Notes: generated by a model not told the origin, from the sequence alone. A stretch of 64,000 nt of DNA from CAZXYS01 sp964645005 (GCA_964645005.1 CAZXYS010000001.1:62001-126000), one strand, 5' to 3'. Numbered from the stretch's first letter, positions 36,516 through 46,114 are shown. Numbers and translations are program-made.

Positions 36516-39329
36516 TTATACATTTTGATTAATTCTTTTCTTTGTAAGGTAATAAGAGTGCGTTGCTTCAATAACTTTAGCAGCTTCAATAAATATTATT
36601 ATAACCGAAGATATACCTACAACAAGAAGCCATTCATTTATTGTAAGAGGAACCGTGTCAAACAGAATTCTCATGAAAGGAACAACTACCGCTGAAATTA
36701 AGAGGAGAACATTCAGAAGCATTACACTCAGTAGAACTTTGTTAGAGAAAATGCCGATCGGGCTGAGCTTTTCACTGCGTCTTTCTTCGGGCAAATCAAA
36801 AACCTTGGGGTGTGGCAGTTTGAAGAATAATGACCTGTTGGGGGAACGTGAATTTTGAACATTCCAGATCTGGAAAAATGCCAGTACGCAAAACGCCAGT
36901 GTACGACCTTTTGCCAGATCTTCCGGCGTCGGGTCGAATACATTGGGAGTTGTATAATAAAACAGTCCGAGCGTACCAATCATCATGATTATTCCGGCAG
37001 CAATTATTCTGAAGAGAACCTGCCGGGTAACAAGTTCTGATGATTGCTTGCTCGGTGGAAATACCATAACATCTCCGTGTTCCTTCTCAAAAGCGAGTGG
37101 AAATGTCGATGTACCGTCAGTGACTAAATTTATCCATAGCAACTGTGCGGGCAGTACAGGCAAGGGGAGCCCAATAGCAACTGACATTGCTATTGTCAGT
37201 ATTCCACCGAAACTTGTACATAAAATATATAAAATTATATGCTGTAAATTATGCAGGATCACTCTTCCCCGGCGCACTGCACTTACAATTGTAGCGAAAT
37301 TGTCATCCATCAACACCATGTGAGAAGCAGATTTGGCTACATCCGTCCCTGAACCCATTGCTACGCCTATATCAGCCTGCTTTAAAGCCGGAGCATCATT
37401 TACACCGTCACCTGTCATTGACACGATATTTTGATGTCCCTGTAACTGCTTTACAATCCTGAATTTATGTTCCGGAGCAACTCTAGCATAGACATCAATA
37501 AACGGTACTTTGTCAAACAGGTCTTCGTCGGACATAGTATCCAACTCTGTGGAACTCACGGCATAAGGCATTTCCTTTTCACGGGCTAAGCCAACATTTT
37601 TTGCTACGGCGCGCGCCGTTTTAACATGATCTCCTGTGATCATCACAACCCTTACACCTGCATTATAGCATTCTTTGACAGCCTGTGCAGCTTCCGGACG
37701 AACAGCATCAAATATACAAGCGAATCCAACGAATTTCAGATCCTTCAGATCTCCCAGTCCGATTGGTTTATCCGGGCATTCATCGCATGCCGCCAGAGCA
37801 AGAACACGCAATCCTTCTTCAGAAAATTCGCTGACTTTTTCCCTTAAAGCTTCAATTTGTAAAGGGGATTCACTGCCATCCGCCTCATATTGTTTCGAGC
37901 ACTTCTCGAGTACCTTCTCAGGAGCGCCCTTCACCAAAATATGCTTTTCCTCTTCGTTCATGGCACGAACAGCCATCAGTTGTATCTCCGATTCAAATGG
38001 GATATCCACTTTAACATCCGATTTTTCATGATCGAATCCCATCTTATGCGCGGCTATCATAAGCGCGCCTTCGGTTGGATCGCCGTTTATTTCCCATTTT
38101 GCACCATCTTTTGAAATAAATGACTCCGTGCAAAGCGAACTGATCAAAGAAAAATATTTCAAAATCTTCGAATCATTGTAAGATACTTTTTTACCGGTAG
38201 ACAAAGACTTTACTTCACCATCTATTTCATAACCGCTTCCCGTAACTTCATATACTTCGCCGCCGCCATACATCTTTTGTACGGTCATTTCATTTTTCGT
38301 CAATGTACCCGTCTTATCAGTGCAGATCACATTTGTACTGCCAAGAGTCTCTACCGCTGCCAGTTTCTTAACTACGGCATTATGCTTCGCCATTTGATAC
38401 ACACCAATGGACAGAGTGATTGTCACTGCCACCGGCAGTCCCTCCGGTATCGCAGAAACCGCCAGACCGACCGAAGTCATCAGCATTGTTACCCAGTCGT
38501 TGCCTCGCAGAAAACCAACTATAAAAATCGCAACTATTATCGATATTATCGCTATACTCAAAGCCTTACTGAACTTGGCTATCTTTGCCTGCAACGGAGA
38601 TACAGTCTCTTCCGCTTCCGCTACACGCTGCGATATTTTGCCGAACTCAGTCTCATATCCAACTGAAGTCACTACTGCCAGCCCGCGCCCTCTTTGAACG
38701 ATTGTCCCCGAATAGATCAGCGAGATTCTATCGCCGAGAGGCACATTCTCCCCGATCTCCACATTGGGGAACTTATCCACGGCAAAAGCCTCCCCTGTCA
38801 ACATTGATTCATTCACCGAGAGATTATGCGTTTCCACAAGCCTCGCATCGGCAGGCACCTTAACTCCGCTCTCCAGTACAAGTATATCACCACATACAAC
38901 ATCGGTGGTCTGAATGGATTGTTTCTTACCGTCTCTTATCACAGTTGCTTTCGGTGAAGCCATTTTTTGCAGTGCCTTCAATGCATCCGCGGCTTTTCTT
39001 TCCTGGAAGAAACCGATTAAAGTATTTAGCACCACTACAAATGCAATTACAATAGTATCTTTGGGATGACCGACAACATAGGTGAGTATAGCCGCTGCTA
39101 CAAGAATATATATCACGGGATCATTGAATTGCTCGAATAAAATTACAAGGGAAGATTTGGATTTTTGCTTGATCAGCTCATTACTGCCGTATTTTTCCCG
39201 CATTGTTTCAATCTGATCGGAATCCAAGCCTTTATCTTTGCTTACTCTAAAATAACTAAGAGTTTCATCTACTGTTTTTGCGTGCCATGTCATTTCTTTT
39301 TTACTATCACTTTTTTGTCTAAAGTTCAA
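36516..39329 (-). CDS. P-type cation-transporting ATPase, type IIA-like (probably Ca2+)
   Basis: A protein of 937 residues. It has an N-terminal cation-ATPase domain, actuator motif MLTGEA, phosphorylation motif DKTGTLT and hinge TGDGVNDAPALKQAD. TM4 has PEGLP, and TM6 has the LWINLVTDG motif, as in SERCA/PMR1-type Ca2+ pumps. About ten hydrophobic helices are visible. The family couples ATP hydrolysis to cation export. Ca2+ is the most likely ion by these motifs; Na+/K+ or Mn2+ pumps share parts of them. It is transcribed alone, 119 bp before the VWA/OmpA lipoprotein gene on the same strand. Confidence 0.92.
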   Translation of the reverse strand: MNFRQKSDSKKEMTWHAKTVDETLSYFRVSKDKGLDSDQIETMREKYGSNELIKQKSKSSLVILFEQFNDPVIYILVAAAILTYVVGHPKDTIVIAFVVVLNTLIGFFQERKAADALKALQKMASPKATVIRDGKKQSIQTTDVVCGDILVLESGVKVPADARLVETHNLSVNESMLTGEAFAVDKFPNVEIGENVPLGDRISLIYSGTIVQRGRGLAVVTSVGYETEFGKISQRVAEAEETVSPLQAKIAKFSKALSIAIISIIVAIFIVGFLRGNDWVTMLMTSVGLAVSAIPEGLPVAVTITLSIGVYQMAKHNAVVKKLAAVETLGSTNVICTDKTGTLTKNEMTVQKMYGGGEVYEVTGSGYEIDGEVKSLSTGKKVSYNDSKILKYFSLISSLCTESFISKDGAKWEINGDPTEGALMIAAHKMGFDHEKSDVKVDIPFESEIQLMAVRAMNEEEKHILVKGAPEKVLEKCSKQYEADGSESPLQIEALREKVSEFSEEGLRVLALAACDECPDKPIGLGDLKDLKFVGFACIFDAVRPEAAQAVKECYNAGVRVVMITGDHVKTARAVAKNVGLAREKEMPYAVSSTELDTMSDEDLFDKVPFIDVYARVAPEHKFRIVKQLQGHQNIVSMTGDGVNDAPALKQADIGVAMGSGTDVAKSASHMVLMDDNFATIVSAVRRGRVILHNLQHIILYILCTSFGGILTIAMSVAIGLPLPVLPAQLLWINLVTDGTSTFPLAFEKEHGDVMVFPPSKQSSELVTRQVLFRIIAAGIIMMIGTLGLFYYTTPNVFDPTPEDLAKGRTLAFCVLAFFQIWNVQNSRSPNRSLFFKLPHPKVFDLPEERRSEKLSPIGIFSNKVLLSVMLLNVLLLISAVVVPFMRILFDTVPLTINEWLLVVGISSVIIIFIEAAKVIEATHSYYLTKKRINQNV

Positions 39330-39393
39330 AAATTATTAAACTTTAAATATAATAATTAGTAGTCATATAATGATGAAATTTTTCAAGAGAAAA

Positions 39394-40122
39394 TTATTCT
39401 TTCATAAAAGGCTCATATAATTTGGAAATATCATAGCTTGGCATAGCAATATGGAACTGGTTTTCCATGACAATTTCTATCAAATTATTTACTTCACCCT
39501 TAAGCTTTGTCATCGCTACTTTATGATGTTCCTTCCAGTCTTCGTTTTCCGATTCCCCTATAGCCAAAACCACAGTATATTCCTTCCATTTCTCAGGATA
39601 TTTATCGAAAGTCAGCATCCCCGGCATTACCACTATCCCCTCGAATAATTCCGGGAAATATCTCGCATAATTAAAAGCCGCATTACCTCCGTGCGAAGTC
39701 CCCGCCGCCAGCCAATTATTCTCCGTAACATTCTCTTTCTGCTTGACAAGTTCGGTTAAGTTCTTAAAATCCTCTTCAGTAAAGTCCTTCAAAGTAAATT
39801 CCTCTTTCGCAAAAGGCATAATAGTTATATATTTAGCCTGAATATTATCAGCTCTAAAATAAACTCCATAGCATAGATCAATCACCCGCCCATCTGCTAA
39901 TCCCCCCGAAAGACCTATCAATGCGGGATATTTTTTTGTAGAATCATAAAAACGAGGATAGACCACCTTGTAAGCATATTTAGTGCCATTATATACAAAT
40001 TCTTTTTTAGTCTGCTCATCCTTTATTTCCTGCGGTATAGTAAAAGCCTGAGAAAAAGATATAACTGCGGATGTTAAAAATATCATCAGAAAAAATAAAA
40101 ACTTAACTTTCATTGAATTCAT
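39394..40122 (-). CDS. Secreted alpha/beta hydrolase (esterase-like)
   Basis: A protein of 242 residues with a signal peptide (about 1-25, ending SFSQA). The body resembles a small esterase/PHB-depolymerase-type alpha/beta hydrolase: GLSGGLADG near residue 72 as a possible oxyanion region, and the nucleophile elbow GTSHGG (Ser about 144). A candidate His is HIAMPSYD near the end. Substrate unknown. The gene is 64 bp upstream of the P-type ATPase gene on the same strand but the two need not be functionally linked. Confidence 0.75.
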   Translation of the reverse strand: MNSMKVKFLFFLMIFLTSAVISFSQAFTIPQEIKDEQTKKEFVYNGTKYAYKVVYPRFYDSTKKYPALIGLSGGLADGRVIDLCYGVYFRADNIQAKYITIMPFAKEEFTLKDFTEEDFKNLTELVKQKENVTENNWLAAGTSHGGNAAFNYARYFPELFEGIVVMPGMLTFDKYPEKWKEYTVVLAIGESENEDWKEHHKVAMTKLKGEVNNLIEIVMENQFHIAMPSYDISKLYEPFMKE

Positions 40123-40396
40123 CCTGTTATTTATTATTTATTGAACTGAAAAAAATACGCAAATAATAACTTTATATTGTCATTATATGAATATTTATAG
40201 CATCCCTCTATCATCACAAAATCATCTAAGTAGAAAAATTAGCTTACTCCGATATGCCCTCTGCCAAATTTCATTCAACGCTGCGAGTCTTTTAAAAATA
40301 ATTTAAAAAGTAAAACCTATATGTTACTATACATTTAAGCAAAATTAAAGAAAAACAGCAAACAGGGTTTTCAAAATTTAAAACAACTTTAGGTTA

Positions 40397-40430
40397 TTGA
40401 TAAATTTTTTTTATCTTTTTATTATCTTTG
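40397..40430 (+). promoter_or_regulatory. Candidate Bacteroidota-type promoter (TTG - N23 - TATCTTTG)
   Basis: TATCTTTG at 40423-40430 fits the TAnnTTTG -7 element; TTG at 40397-40399 lies 23 bases upstream as a possible -33 element. The aldolase ATG is 57 bases beyond it. The same octamer precedes gatE with a 21-base spacer. The rest of 40123-40396 is AT-rich with no feature. Confidence 0.45.
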
Positions 40431-40487
40431 TTACTATAAAAATTCCGCAATCAAATAAAGATATATAATAACAATCAGGAGCTTATC

Positions 40488-41552
40488 ATGATAGAAAAAA
40501 TCAGAGAACAACTCGAAGACAAAGCTGACCATCTCCTCGGTTTTAGCAATCCAAAGATCAGCAAGGACCGCCTCAGTCTCCCCGGTCCTGACTTCGTGGA
40601 CAGAGTATTCGCTCATTCCGACAGGAACAACCGCGTCCTTGGCAATCTACATTGGATGTTCAACAATGGAAGATTGGGCGGCACAGGCTATCTCTCCGTA
40701 CTGCCGGTCGATCAGGGCATCGAGCACTCCGGCGGCGCAAGTTTTGCACCCGCACCGGATTATTTTGATCCGGAGAACATAGTGAAACTCGCTATCGAAG
40801 GCGGCTGCAATGCCGTTGCCTCCACATTCGGAGTGCTGGGCATGGTTTCAAGAAAATACGCGCATAAAATCCCTTTCCTTGTAAAGATCAATCACAACGA
40901 ACTTCTCAGTTACCCCAACAAATATGATCAGGTGTTGTTCGGAAAAGTCGAGCAGGCTTACGACATGGGCGCTGCCGCTGTTGGCGCTACAATCTACTTC
41001 GGCTCGGAGGAAAGCCGCCGCCAGATCGTCGAAATAGCTGAAGCCTTCCAGTTGGCGCACGAATTGGGCTTGGCAACTGTCCTATGGTGCTACCTTCGGA
41101 ATCCCGATTTCAAAAAAGACAAAGATTACCACAATGCAAGCGACTTATCGGGTCAGGCAAATCATCTGGGTGTCACCATTCAGGCGGACATCATCAAGCA
41201 GAAACTGCCAAAGAACAACGGCGGTTATCTGGCATTGAACCAAGGCGGTGTTTCCTTTGGCAAATACAATCAGAAAATGTATGACGAGCTTAACAGCGGC
41301 CACCCGATAGATCTCACTCGATACCAGGTGATAAACTGCTATGCCGGACGCTGCGGCTTGATAAACTCGGGCGGCGCTTCGGGGTCGAATGATTTTGCAG
41401 AAGCTGTCACTACTGCTGTAATCAACAAGCGGGCGGGCGGCACCGGCTTGATCTCAGGCAGAAAGGCGTTCCAGCGTCCGATGGCAGAAGGCGCCAAACT
41501 GCTGAACGCCATCCAGGACGTGTATCTATGCGATGATGTGACCGTAGTATAA
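40488..41552 (+). CDS. Class I fructose-bisphosphate aldolase (DhnA/FbaB type)
   Basis: A protein of 354 residues. Landmarks are YLSVLPVDQGIEHSGGASFAPAP, EGGCNAVASTFGVLG, PFLVKINHNELL and GATIYFGSEESRRQ. QADIIKQKLP contains the likely Schiff-base Lys (~238), and CGLINSGGASG followed by GGTGLISGRKAFQRP forms the phosphate-binding part. This archaeal-type class I aldolase, also found in many bacteria, cleaves or forms fructose 1,6-bisphosphate. The Shine-Dalgarno sequence CAGGAGC is 7-8 bases before the ATG. It is a single-gene unit with its own promoter candidate. Confidence 0.93.
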   Translation: MIEKIREQLEDKADHLLGFSNPKISKDRLSLPGPDFVDRVFAHSDRNNRVLGNLHWMFNNGRLGGTGYLSVLPVDQGIEHSGGASFAPAPDYFDPENIVKLAIEGGCNAVASTFGVLGMVSRKYAHKIPFLVKINHNELLSYPNKYDQVLFGKVEQAYDMGAAAVGATIYFGSEESRRQIVEIAEAFQLAHELGLATVLWCYLRNPDFKKDKDYHNASDLSGQANHLGVTIQADIIKQKLPKNNGGYLALNQGGVSFGKYNQKMYDELNSGHPIDLTRYQVINCYAGRCGLINSGGASGSNDFAEAVTTAVINKRAGGTGLISGRKAFQRPMAEGAKLLNAIQDVYLCDDVTVV

Positions 41553-41557
41553 AGATG

Positions 41558-41748
41558 TTATATTAGTGGCAAAAATTTTGTAAATTGAATCATACTCGCA
41601 GGGAATACAACCGTTTTTACAGCATTGATTTTAAACTCTTTGGTGTAGCTGTTTCGTGTTGGTTTACTCATATCTGATCTCCTTTTTGATAGTAAATTAA
41701 TAAAAATTTTACTATCTAACTCATTGTCCGGTTTTTTGGGGCAGTTCA
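41558..41748 (-). mobile_element. IS3-family insertion sequence remnant (left end with start of OrfA)
   Basis: On the minus strand the segment starts at 41748 with TGAACTGCCCCAAAAAACCG, which looks like an IS3-family terminal inverted repeat (24 bases to 41725). It continues through a strong ribosome-binding site (AAGGAGATCAGAT). The ATG at 41671 opens the OrfA start MSKPTRNSYTKEFKINAVK, typical of IS3 helix-turn-helix OrfA proteins. The sequence then diverges and stops at 41558. The rest of OrfA, OrfB and the right end are absent. 41749-42062 holds only AT-rich sequence. Confidence 0.75.
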
Positions 41749-42062
41749 GGCAGTTAAAAATATCCGCAGTGATACCAATAAATTCCACAACTACATATCC
41801 GATCATACAGGGCAAATCTCAGAAAAACTCAATTTCCAAAAAGACTCTCGCCAGGATACCACTGACAATCATCCGGATTATCGGACCCGCTAATCTCTTT
41901 ACAATCAACCATTTTTTCATTTTGGCAAAATTTTTGTTTATATTAATTTATAAATTTAAATATATTATAAATTTTTTGTTAAATATCAATAAATTTAATA
42001 AGTTTACTCAAATTTAATTTATAAATTTTAATCAAGATAAAAAATACACCGGCGAAATTTCA

Positions 42063-43484
42063 ATGTCAAGGCAGAAAAATAGCGCTAAAACAAAATTCTT
42101 TTTTATAAGTTTTTCTATATTCATTTTTTTCATGAGTTGCGCAAGCTTATGGATAGTTCTCAAGCTCTTTCTGCCTGACTGGAACAGCGAAAAAATCGAA
42201 GAGGAATTCCAAAAATCCGGCATCAGCATTTTCGATGATGCCGGCAAAACCTCAATGGCGGCTAAATCCCAAAAAGAGCAGCTCAATCCTGACAAAACCT
42301 GCGACGATATCCTCAGCGAAGCGCTCAAACCCGACACAATGGAACTCATCTATATCCGTGTCAGCAGCCCCGAAAATATGAAAGTCCCCTATGAAATCGA
42401 CACTGAAGCCGGCAAACGCTACCGCAAGATCTACAACGGCAGAAGAATAAATATCGCTGTTACCGGCGTGGATTCCCGGCTTGGCAGCAGATTCAAGCAC
42501 GCCGACGCAAATCATGTCTTCTCGATCCTGATAAATAAAGGGATTGCGGAAATTACCGCCATCCCCCGCGACACCGAAGCCGACGCAGGATTGGAAGATT
42601 CCACCGGACAAAACAAACTTGCCGTAGTCCGCGGCTTGAAAGGAAGAAATGCATATCTCAAGGAAGCCGCCCGTATCGCAGGCTTGGACAGGATCCACTA
42701 CTACGTCGAATTCGGATTCTCGCAGGCGATGGGTATTCTTGAGTGGCTCGGTTACGAGGAATCCGCAACCACATTGCAGGTGCTGCGTTCCCGCAATGCC
42801 CTTGATGGCGACGATTTCCAGCGCTGTTACAATCAGGCGCACTTCATGCGGCAGGTGATTGCCAAGCATTTCGAGAAATTCACCGGCATTCTTGGCGAGG
42901 TCACTATCCGCGGCGGACTCTCTCTTGTAGAAACAAATCTAAACCTCAAAAGAGCAAAATATATCATTTCCAAATTGAAAGCGCATGATTTCCCTAAAGA
43001 TAGCAGCGCTATTTCAATCAGGATAAGACCGCCGATCCATCTAAGATTCAAAAAATACGACTTTACCGACAAACAAATCCTCGAGGCGCTGAAATACCAG
43101 GTGGAATACTATTCGAAAAATCACGCCAATAATTCAAAATCCATAGATGTAGCAAATAAGCTAAATTCTCTCATCCAATCGGCAATCGAGGATTCGGCGA
43201 AACATCCTGCGCTTGTTATCAGCAGGTTGAAGACATATTTTGACCAGAGAGCCTGGCTTCAAATTGCAGACAAGCAGGAAAGAAGCAGGCTCCGCGAAGA
43301 ATTCGCCACCCTGCTGAGCAACGCATACAAACGAAAAAACAGGAACGGCAGGGCAGAGCAAATCCTCGCAGCTATGGAAGCAGAGAAAAAACTGCTCGGA
43401 CACACTGATAATAAAAAGGCAAATGACACGACTAAATCCGTATTCGGCGATTCGACAAACTTTAGGAAAAAAGTACCATTTTGA
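42063..43484 (+). CDS. Membrane-anchored LCP-like (LytR-CpsA-Psr) domain protein
   Basis: A protein of 473 residues. One N-terminal membrane helix (about 11-35) is followed by a domain that follows the LytR-CpsA-Psr pattern. Its landmarks are INIAVTGVDSRLGSR near 128, ADANHVFSILINKGIAEITAIPRDTE (the usual D-x-R and IPRD motifs are present), and YYVEFGFSQAMGILEWLGY. YNQAHFMRQVIAKHFEKF follows. The C-terminal ~130 residues are helical and charged, with no domain I know. LCP proteins attach glycans to the cell wall in Gram-positives; in Gram-negatives their role is less clear. The gene is 24 bp before sixA, probably in one operon. Confidence 0.75.
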   Translation: MSRQKNSAKTKFFFISFSIFIFFMSCASLWIVLKLFLPDWNSEKIEEEFQKSGISIFDDAGKTSMAAKSQKEQLNPDKTCDDILSEALKPDTMELIYIRVSSPENMKVPYEIDTEAGKRYRKIYNGRRINIAVTGVDSRLGSRFKHADANHVFSILINKGIAEITAIPRDTEADAGLEDSTGQNKLAVVRGLKGRNAYLKEAARIAGLDRIHYYVEFGFSQAMGILEWLGYEESATTLQVLRSRNALDGDDFQRCYNQAHFMRQVIAKHFEKFTGILGEVTIRGGLSLVETNLNLKRAKYIISKLKAHDFPKDSSAISIRIRPPIHLRFKKYDFTDKQILEALKYQVEYYSKNHANNSKSIDVANKLNSLIQSAIEDSAKHPALVISRLKTYFDQRAWLQIADKQERSRLREEFATLLSNAYKRKNRNGRAEQILAAMEAEKKLLGHTDNKKANDTTKSVFGDSTNFRKKVPF

Positions 43485-43504
43485 AATTCAAAAACAAACA
43501 TAAT

Positions 43505-44023
43505 ATGAAAACACTTATTCTTGTGCGACACGCAAAGTCAAGTTGGGACAATCCCAACATCCCCGATCACGAAAGACCGCTTAACAAACGCGGCGAGCGC
43601 GATGCGCCGTTTATGGGCGACATTCTGAAGGAAAAGAATTTAACGGTGGATATGATTGTTTCCAGCACCGCCTCCCGCGCCCATACAACCGCAATGGAAA
43701 TCGCCAAAAGATTAGACTATCCCGTCGATAACATTGAGACTGACGAAATCATCTACCATGCCGGTGCGAAAAACATTCTCAAGCTTATCCAAACCTTCAA
43801 CGATGACTGGGAAACAGTCATTATGTTCGGGCACAATCCTGATCTCAATTACCTCGCTTCCTACTTAAGCGGCGAACCCTTCGAGAAATTTCCAACCTGC
43901 GGCATCACCGCCATAGATTTCGATATTCATTCATGGATTGAAATCGACGACAAAAACGGCAGACTGAGATTTTTCGAGTATCCCAAAAAATACCCGAAAG
44001 AGGAAAGAAAAAAATATGATTAA
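43505..44023 (+). CDS. sixA: Histidine phosphatase, SixA family
   Basis: A protein of 172 residues from the ATG at 43505. The frame is open upstream to a TTG overlapping the LCP stop, but MKTLILVRHAKSSW is the family start. Features are catalytic LVRHAKSSWDNPNIPDHERPLNKRGERD, the arginine region SSTASRAHTTAMEIA, and FGHNPDLNYLASYL with the second His. SixA removes phosphate from phosphohistidine of signalling proteins; other bacterial members are general phosphatases. It lies 20 bp after the LCP-like gene. Confidence 0.88.
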   Translation: MKTLILVRHAKSSWDNPNIPDHERPLNKRGERDAPFMGDILKEKNLTVDMIVSSTASRAHTTAMEIAKRLDYPVDNIETDEIIYHAGAKNILKLIQTFNDDWETVIMFGHNPDLNYLASYLSGEPFEKFPTCGITAIDFDIHSWIEIDDKNGRLRFFEYPKKYPKEERKKYD

Positions 44024-44247
44024 AAACATCTTGAATAGTATTGCATATTTCTGTGATAGTACCTCACTCATTTCGGAGTAAACTAAATTTTTAAAAGAAT
44101 GGGTAATTATAGTATATTCAGTTCTATATAAAGAAAGAAATAAATCAACATATTAACATATAGTATTTCTACAAGTTCTCGGTAAGGTAGCAATATCTGA
44201 TATAAATTATTCTATTTTTCCCATCAGTTCAAGGAACGGAGGTTATC

Positions 44248-44571
44248 ATGTTGAAATTTTTCAATTTACTGATGCTCATCATATTTTCTTCGGTAATAAT
44301 GATGGGGTGTGCGGCAACAGCCGTTTCGCCGGTTACCGGTTTTTTATATACCGATGTAAAAGCGCCGGTATCCGTAACAGCCAATGAAGGAAGCAGCAAA
44401 GTAGGAACCGCTCATTGCTAATCTATACTGGGTTTTGCAGCTTATGGTGATGCAAGTGTAGCAGCCGCCATGAAAAACGGCAATATTAAAAAGGTCCATC
44501 ATGTTGATCACAAGAGCTTAAGCGTTTTTGGTATCTATGCTAAATACACTGTAATTGTCTATGGAGAGTAA
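44248..44571 (+). pseudogene. TRL-like lipoprotein gene with an in-frame nonsense codon
   Basis: An ATG at 44248 with a good ribosome-binding site (GGAACGGAGG) opens a lipoprotein signal (MMGC, Cys21). The product continues to a TAA at 44419-44421 (codon 58) and then stays open in the same frame to 44571. Downstream of the stop the sequence is a well-preserved TRL-type C-terminus (SILGFAAYGDASVAAAMKNG, ending YTVIVYGE). The intact neighbour at 44624-45076 has Glu at the corresponding position (CESVLG), so one G-to-T change (GAA to TAA) explains the stop. Either the gene is freshly dead, a base-call error is present, or the stop is read through. The total would be 107 residues. Confidence 0.8.
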
Positions 44572-44623
44572 TTCTTGAACTTTTTTCTTTGCGGTTAATA
44601 CATATTAATTTCGGAGACAAATT

Positions 44624-45076
44624 ATGAAAAACTTTACCATAAGTTCATTATTAATAATATTAGCATCGATAGTTCTCTCAAGTTGTGCAATGATACAAAC
44701 CAACCAGTATACGGGAGCTAATTACACTTCCGTAGGGCGTGCATATACAACAGTTGGCAATGCTTCCTGGTGGATCAATTATCTTGATTTGGATATACCG
44801 TATTATATCTCCGGAAATGCGGCGGCATCTGCTCCGGTATCAGGCGGTACTTTCCAAAGGCTTAAAGCGCCTCTTGCCGTCGTTGGTGCCACCGACAGCA
44901 CCAAAGTCGGCAAAGCATATTGTGAATCAGTATTGGGGCTGGTTGGTATCGGTGATTGCAGCATTCAAGCTGCGATGAAAGACGGTAATATAACAAAAAT
45001 TAACCACGTTTCTTACGAAAGCCTAAATATATTAGGCTTGTTTGCAAGATTTACAGTAGTTGTTTACGGAGAATAA
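44624..45076 (+). CDS. TRL-like family lipoprotein
   Basis: A protein of 150 residues. Its lipoprotein signal ends at the lipobox LSSC (Cys21), preceded by a hydrophobic stretch. The C-terminal ~55 residues are the TRL-type motif: GKAYCESVLGLVGIGDCSIQ, then AAMKDGNITKINHVSYES, LNILGLFARFTVVVYGE. The middle (about 25-85) is an insertion not present in the neighbouring copy. TRL-like proteins are small lipoproteins of unknown function. It is a paralogue of the copy with the nonsense codon, 52 bp upstream. A ribosome-binding site CGGAGAC precedes the ATG. Confidence 0.8.
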   Translation: MKNFTISSLLIILASIVLSSCAMIQTNQYTGANYTSVGRAYTTVGNASWWINYLDLDIPYYISGNAAASAPVSGGTFQRLKAPLAVVGATDSTKVGKAYCESVLGLVGIGDCSIQAAMKDGNITKINHVSYESLNILGLFARFTVVVYGE

Positions 45077-45175
45077 GATAATTCTGATATACCTTTCCCC
45101 CTGACCTGTATCCTCGGATACATTCAGGGGCAAGGGAAATTTCTAATTTACGTCCCGGTGCCTGCATTATTAAAC

Positions 45176-46093
45176 TCAATCCTTCGACTTAGAGAATAGC
45201 ACACTTGTATTCGGGAGACAATTTTTGAGTTCCTCTATCTTTTCTTCAAGGTTGTCATTGCCTGTAAGATCAAGCACCTTCAGATTTTTCAAGCTGCATA
45301 TCTCTTTTGGAAGCTCACGAAATTTATTGTTCGCAAGGTTCAGTTCAGCTAGATTGTCAAGCCTGCCGATTCGGGGGGAAATTTCGCGCATCTTGTTGTT
45401 GGAAAGATCGAGCCAGTGGAGATTTTTTAGCTCGTCGATACAGCAATCCATGCGGCGGATCTTATTCCCCGACAGATTCAGGTATTTCAGCTTCTTCAGG
45501 TCAAATATTCCGTATGGAATATAGCGGAAGCGGTTATTAGCAAGGCTCAGATTGACTACGTCCTCAGGTATATCCTCCGGGAGTTCACGCAGCTTGCTGT
45601 TATCATGATTCCTTACATTTGTCGGTTTTTTGTCCAATCCTTTGATCACGCCGAATTGATCAAGCTGAGCTTTCAGATTCTCCATATCTGAAACCAGATC
45701 GTCCACCGGAACGGGGCTGCCCTCTTTCATATCAATGATTCTCTTATATATCTCCAGCGCCTTCTTCATATTATTTTTGGCTTCAGCGATCCATTCTGCG
45801 GAGTTATCCCTTATGCCCATATCGCGAAAAAGGTAGCCGTAGTATTCATAAGCCACTGCCGACCAGTACTTGCCTTCCCACGAGCTGTTATACTGTTTTA
45901 AAACCAGAGCCTTACCCCGGCTTAGATATTTCGAGGCATTTTGGAAATCGCCGTTCTCCCTGTATGAATTTCCCAGTTTCAGAAAACGCTTTCCTTTTTC
46001 GAAAGGGGTGTCCTTCGCGCTCTGAACATCCTGACTATTTATTAACAGCAATAATATGAGCGCTGCAAAAATTATATTTATAAACCGTTTCAT
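45176..46093 (-). CDS. Leucine-rich-repeat protein with TPR-like N-terminus
   Basis: A protein of 305 residues. A signal peptide (about 1-25) precedes helical TPR-like repeats (about 28-110, KGKRFLKLGNSYRENGDFQNASKYLSRGKALVL). From about 165 five leucine-rich repeats follow (VVNLSLANNRFRYIPYGIF, LKYLNLSGNKIRRM, LHWLDLSNNKMREIS, LAELNLANNKFRELP, LKVLDLTGNDNLEE). It is probably exported and binds a protein or glycan. It is 21 bp after the gene at 46115-47278, on the same strand, and is likely co-transcribed with it. Confidence 0.82.
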   Translation of the reverse strand: MKRFINIIFAALILLLLINSQDVQSAKDTPFEKGKRFLKLGNSYRENGDFQNASKYLSRGKALVLKQYNSSWEGKYWSAVAYEYYGYLFRDMGIRDNSAEWIAEAKNNMKKALEIYKRIIDMKEGSPVPVDDLVSDMENLKAQLDQFGVIKGLDKKPTNVRNHDNSKLRELPEDIPEDVVNLSLANNRFRYIPYGIFDLKKLKYLNLSGNKIRRMDCCIDELKNLHWLDLSNNKMREISPRIGRLDNLAELNLANNKFRELPKEICSLKNLKVLDLTGNDNLEEKIEELKNCLPNTSVLFSKSKD

Positions 46094-46114
46094 TTTATTC
46101 CCTTATGTTTTTAT

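Noticed and set aside
41724..42017. Plus-strand frame of 97 codons before the LCP-like gene
   Set aside because: Composition is Ile/Asn/Lys-rich as expected of AT-rich spacer; no start signal or domain, and it overlaps the IS3 end.
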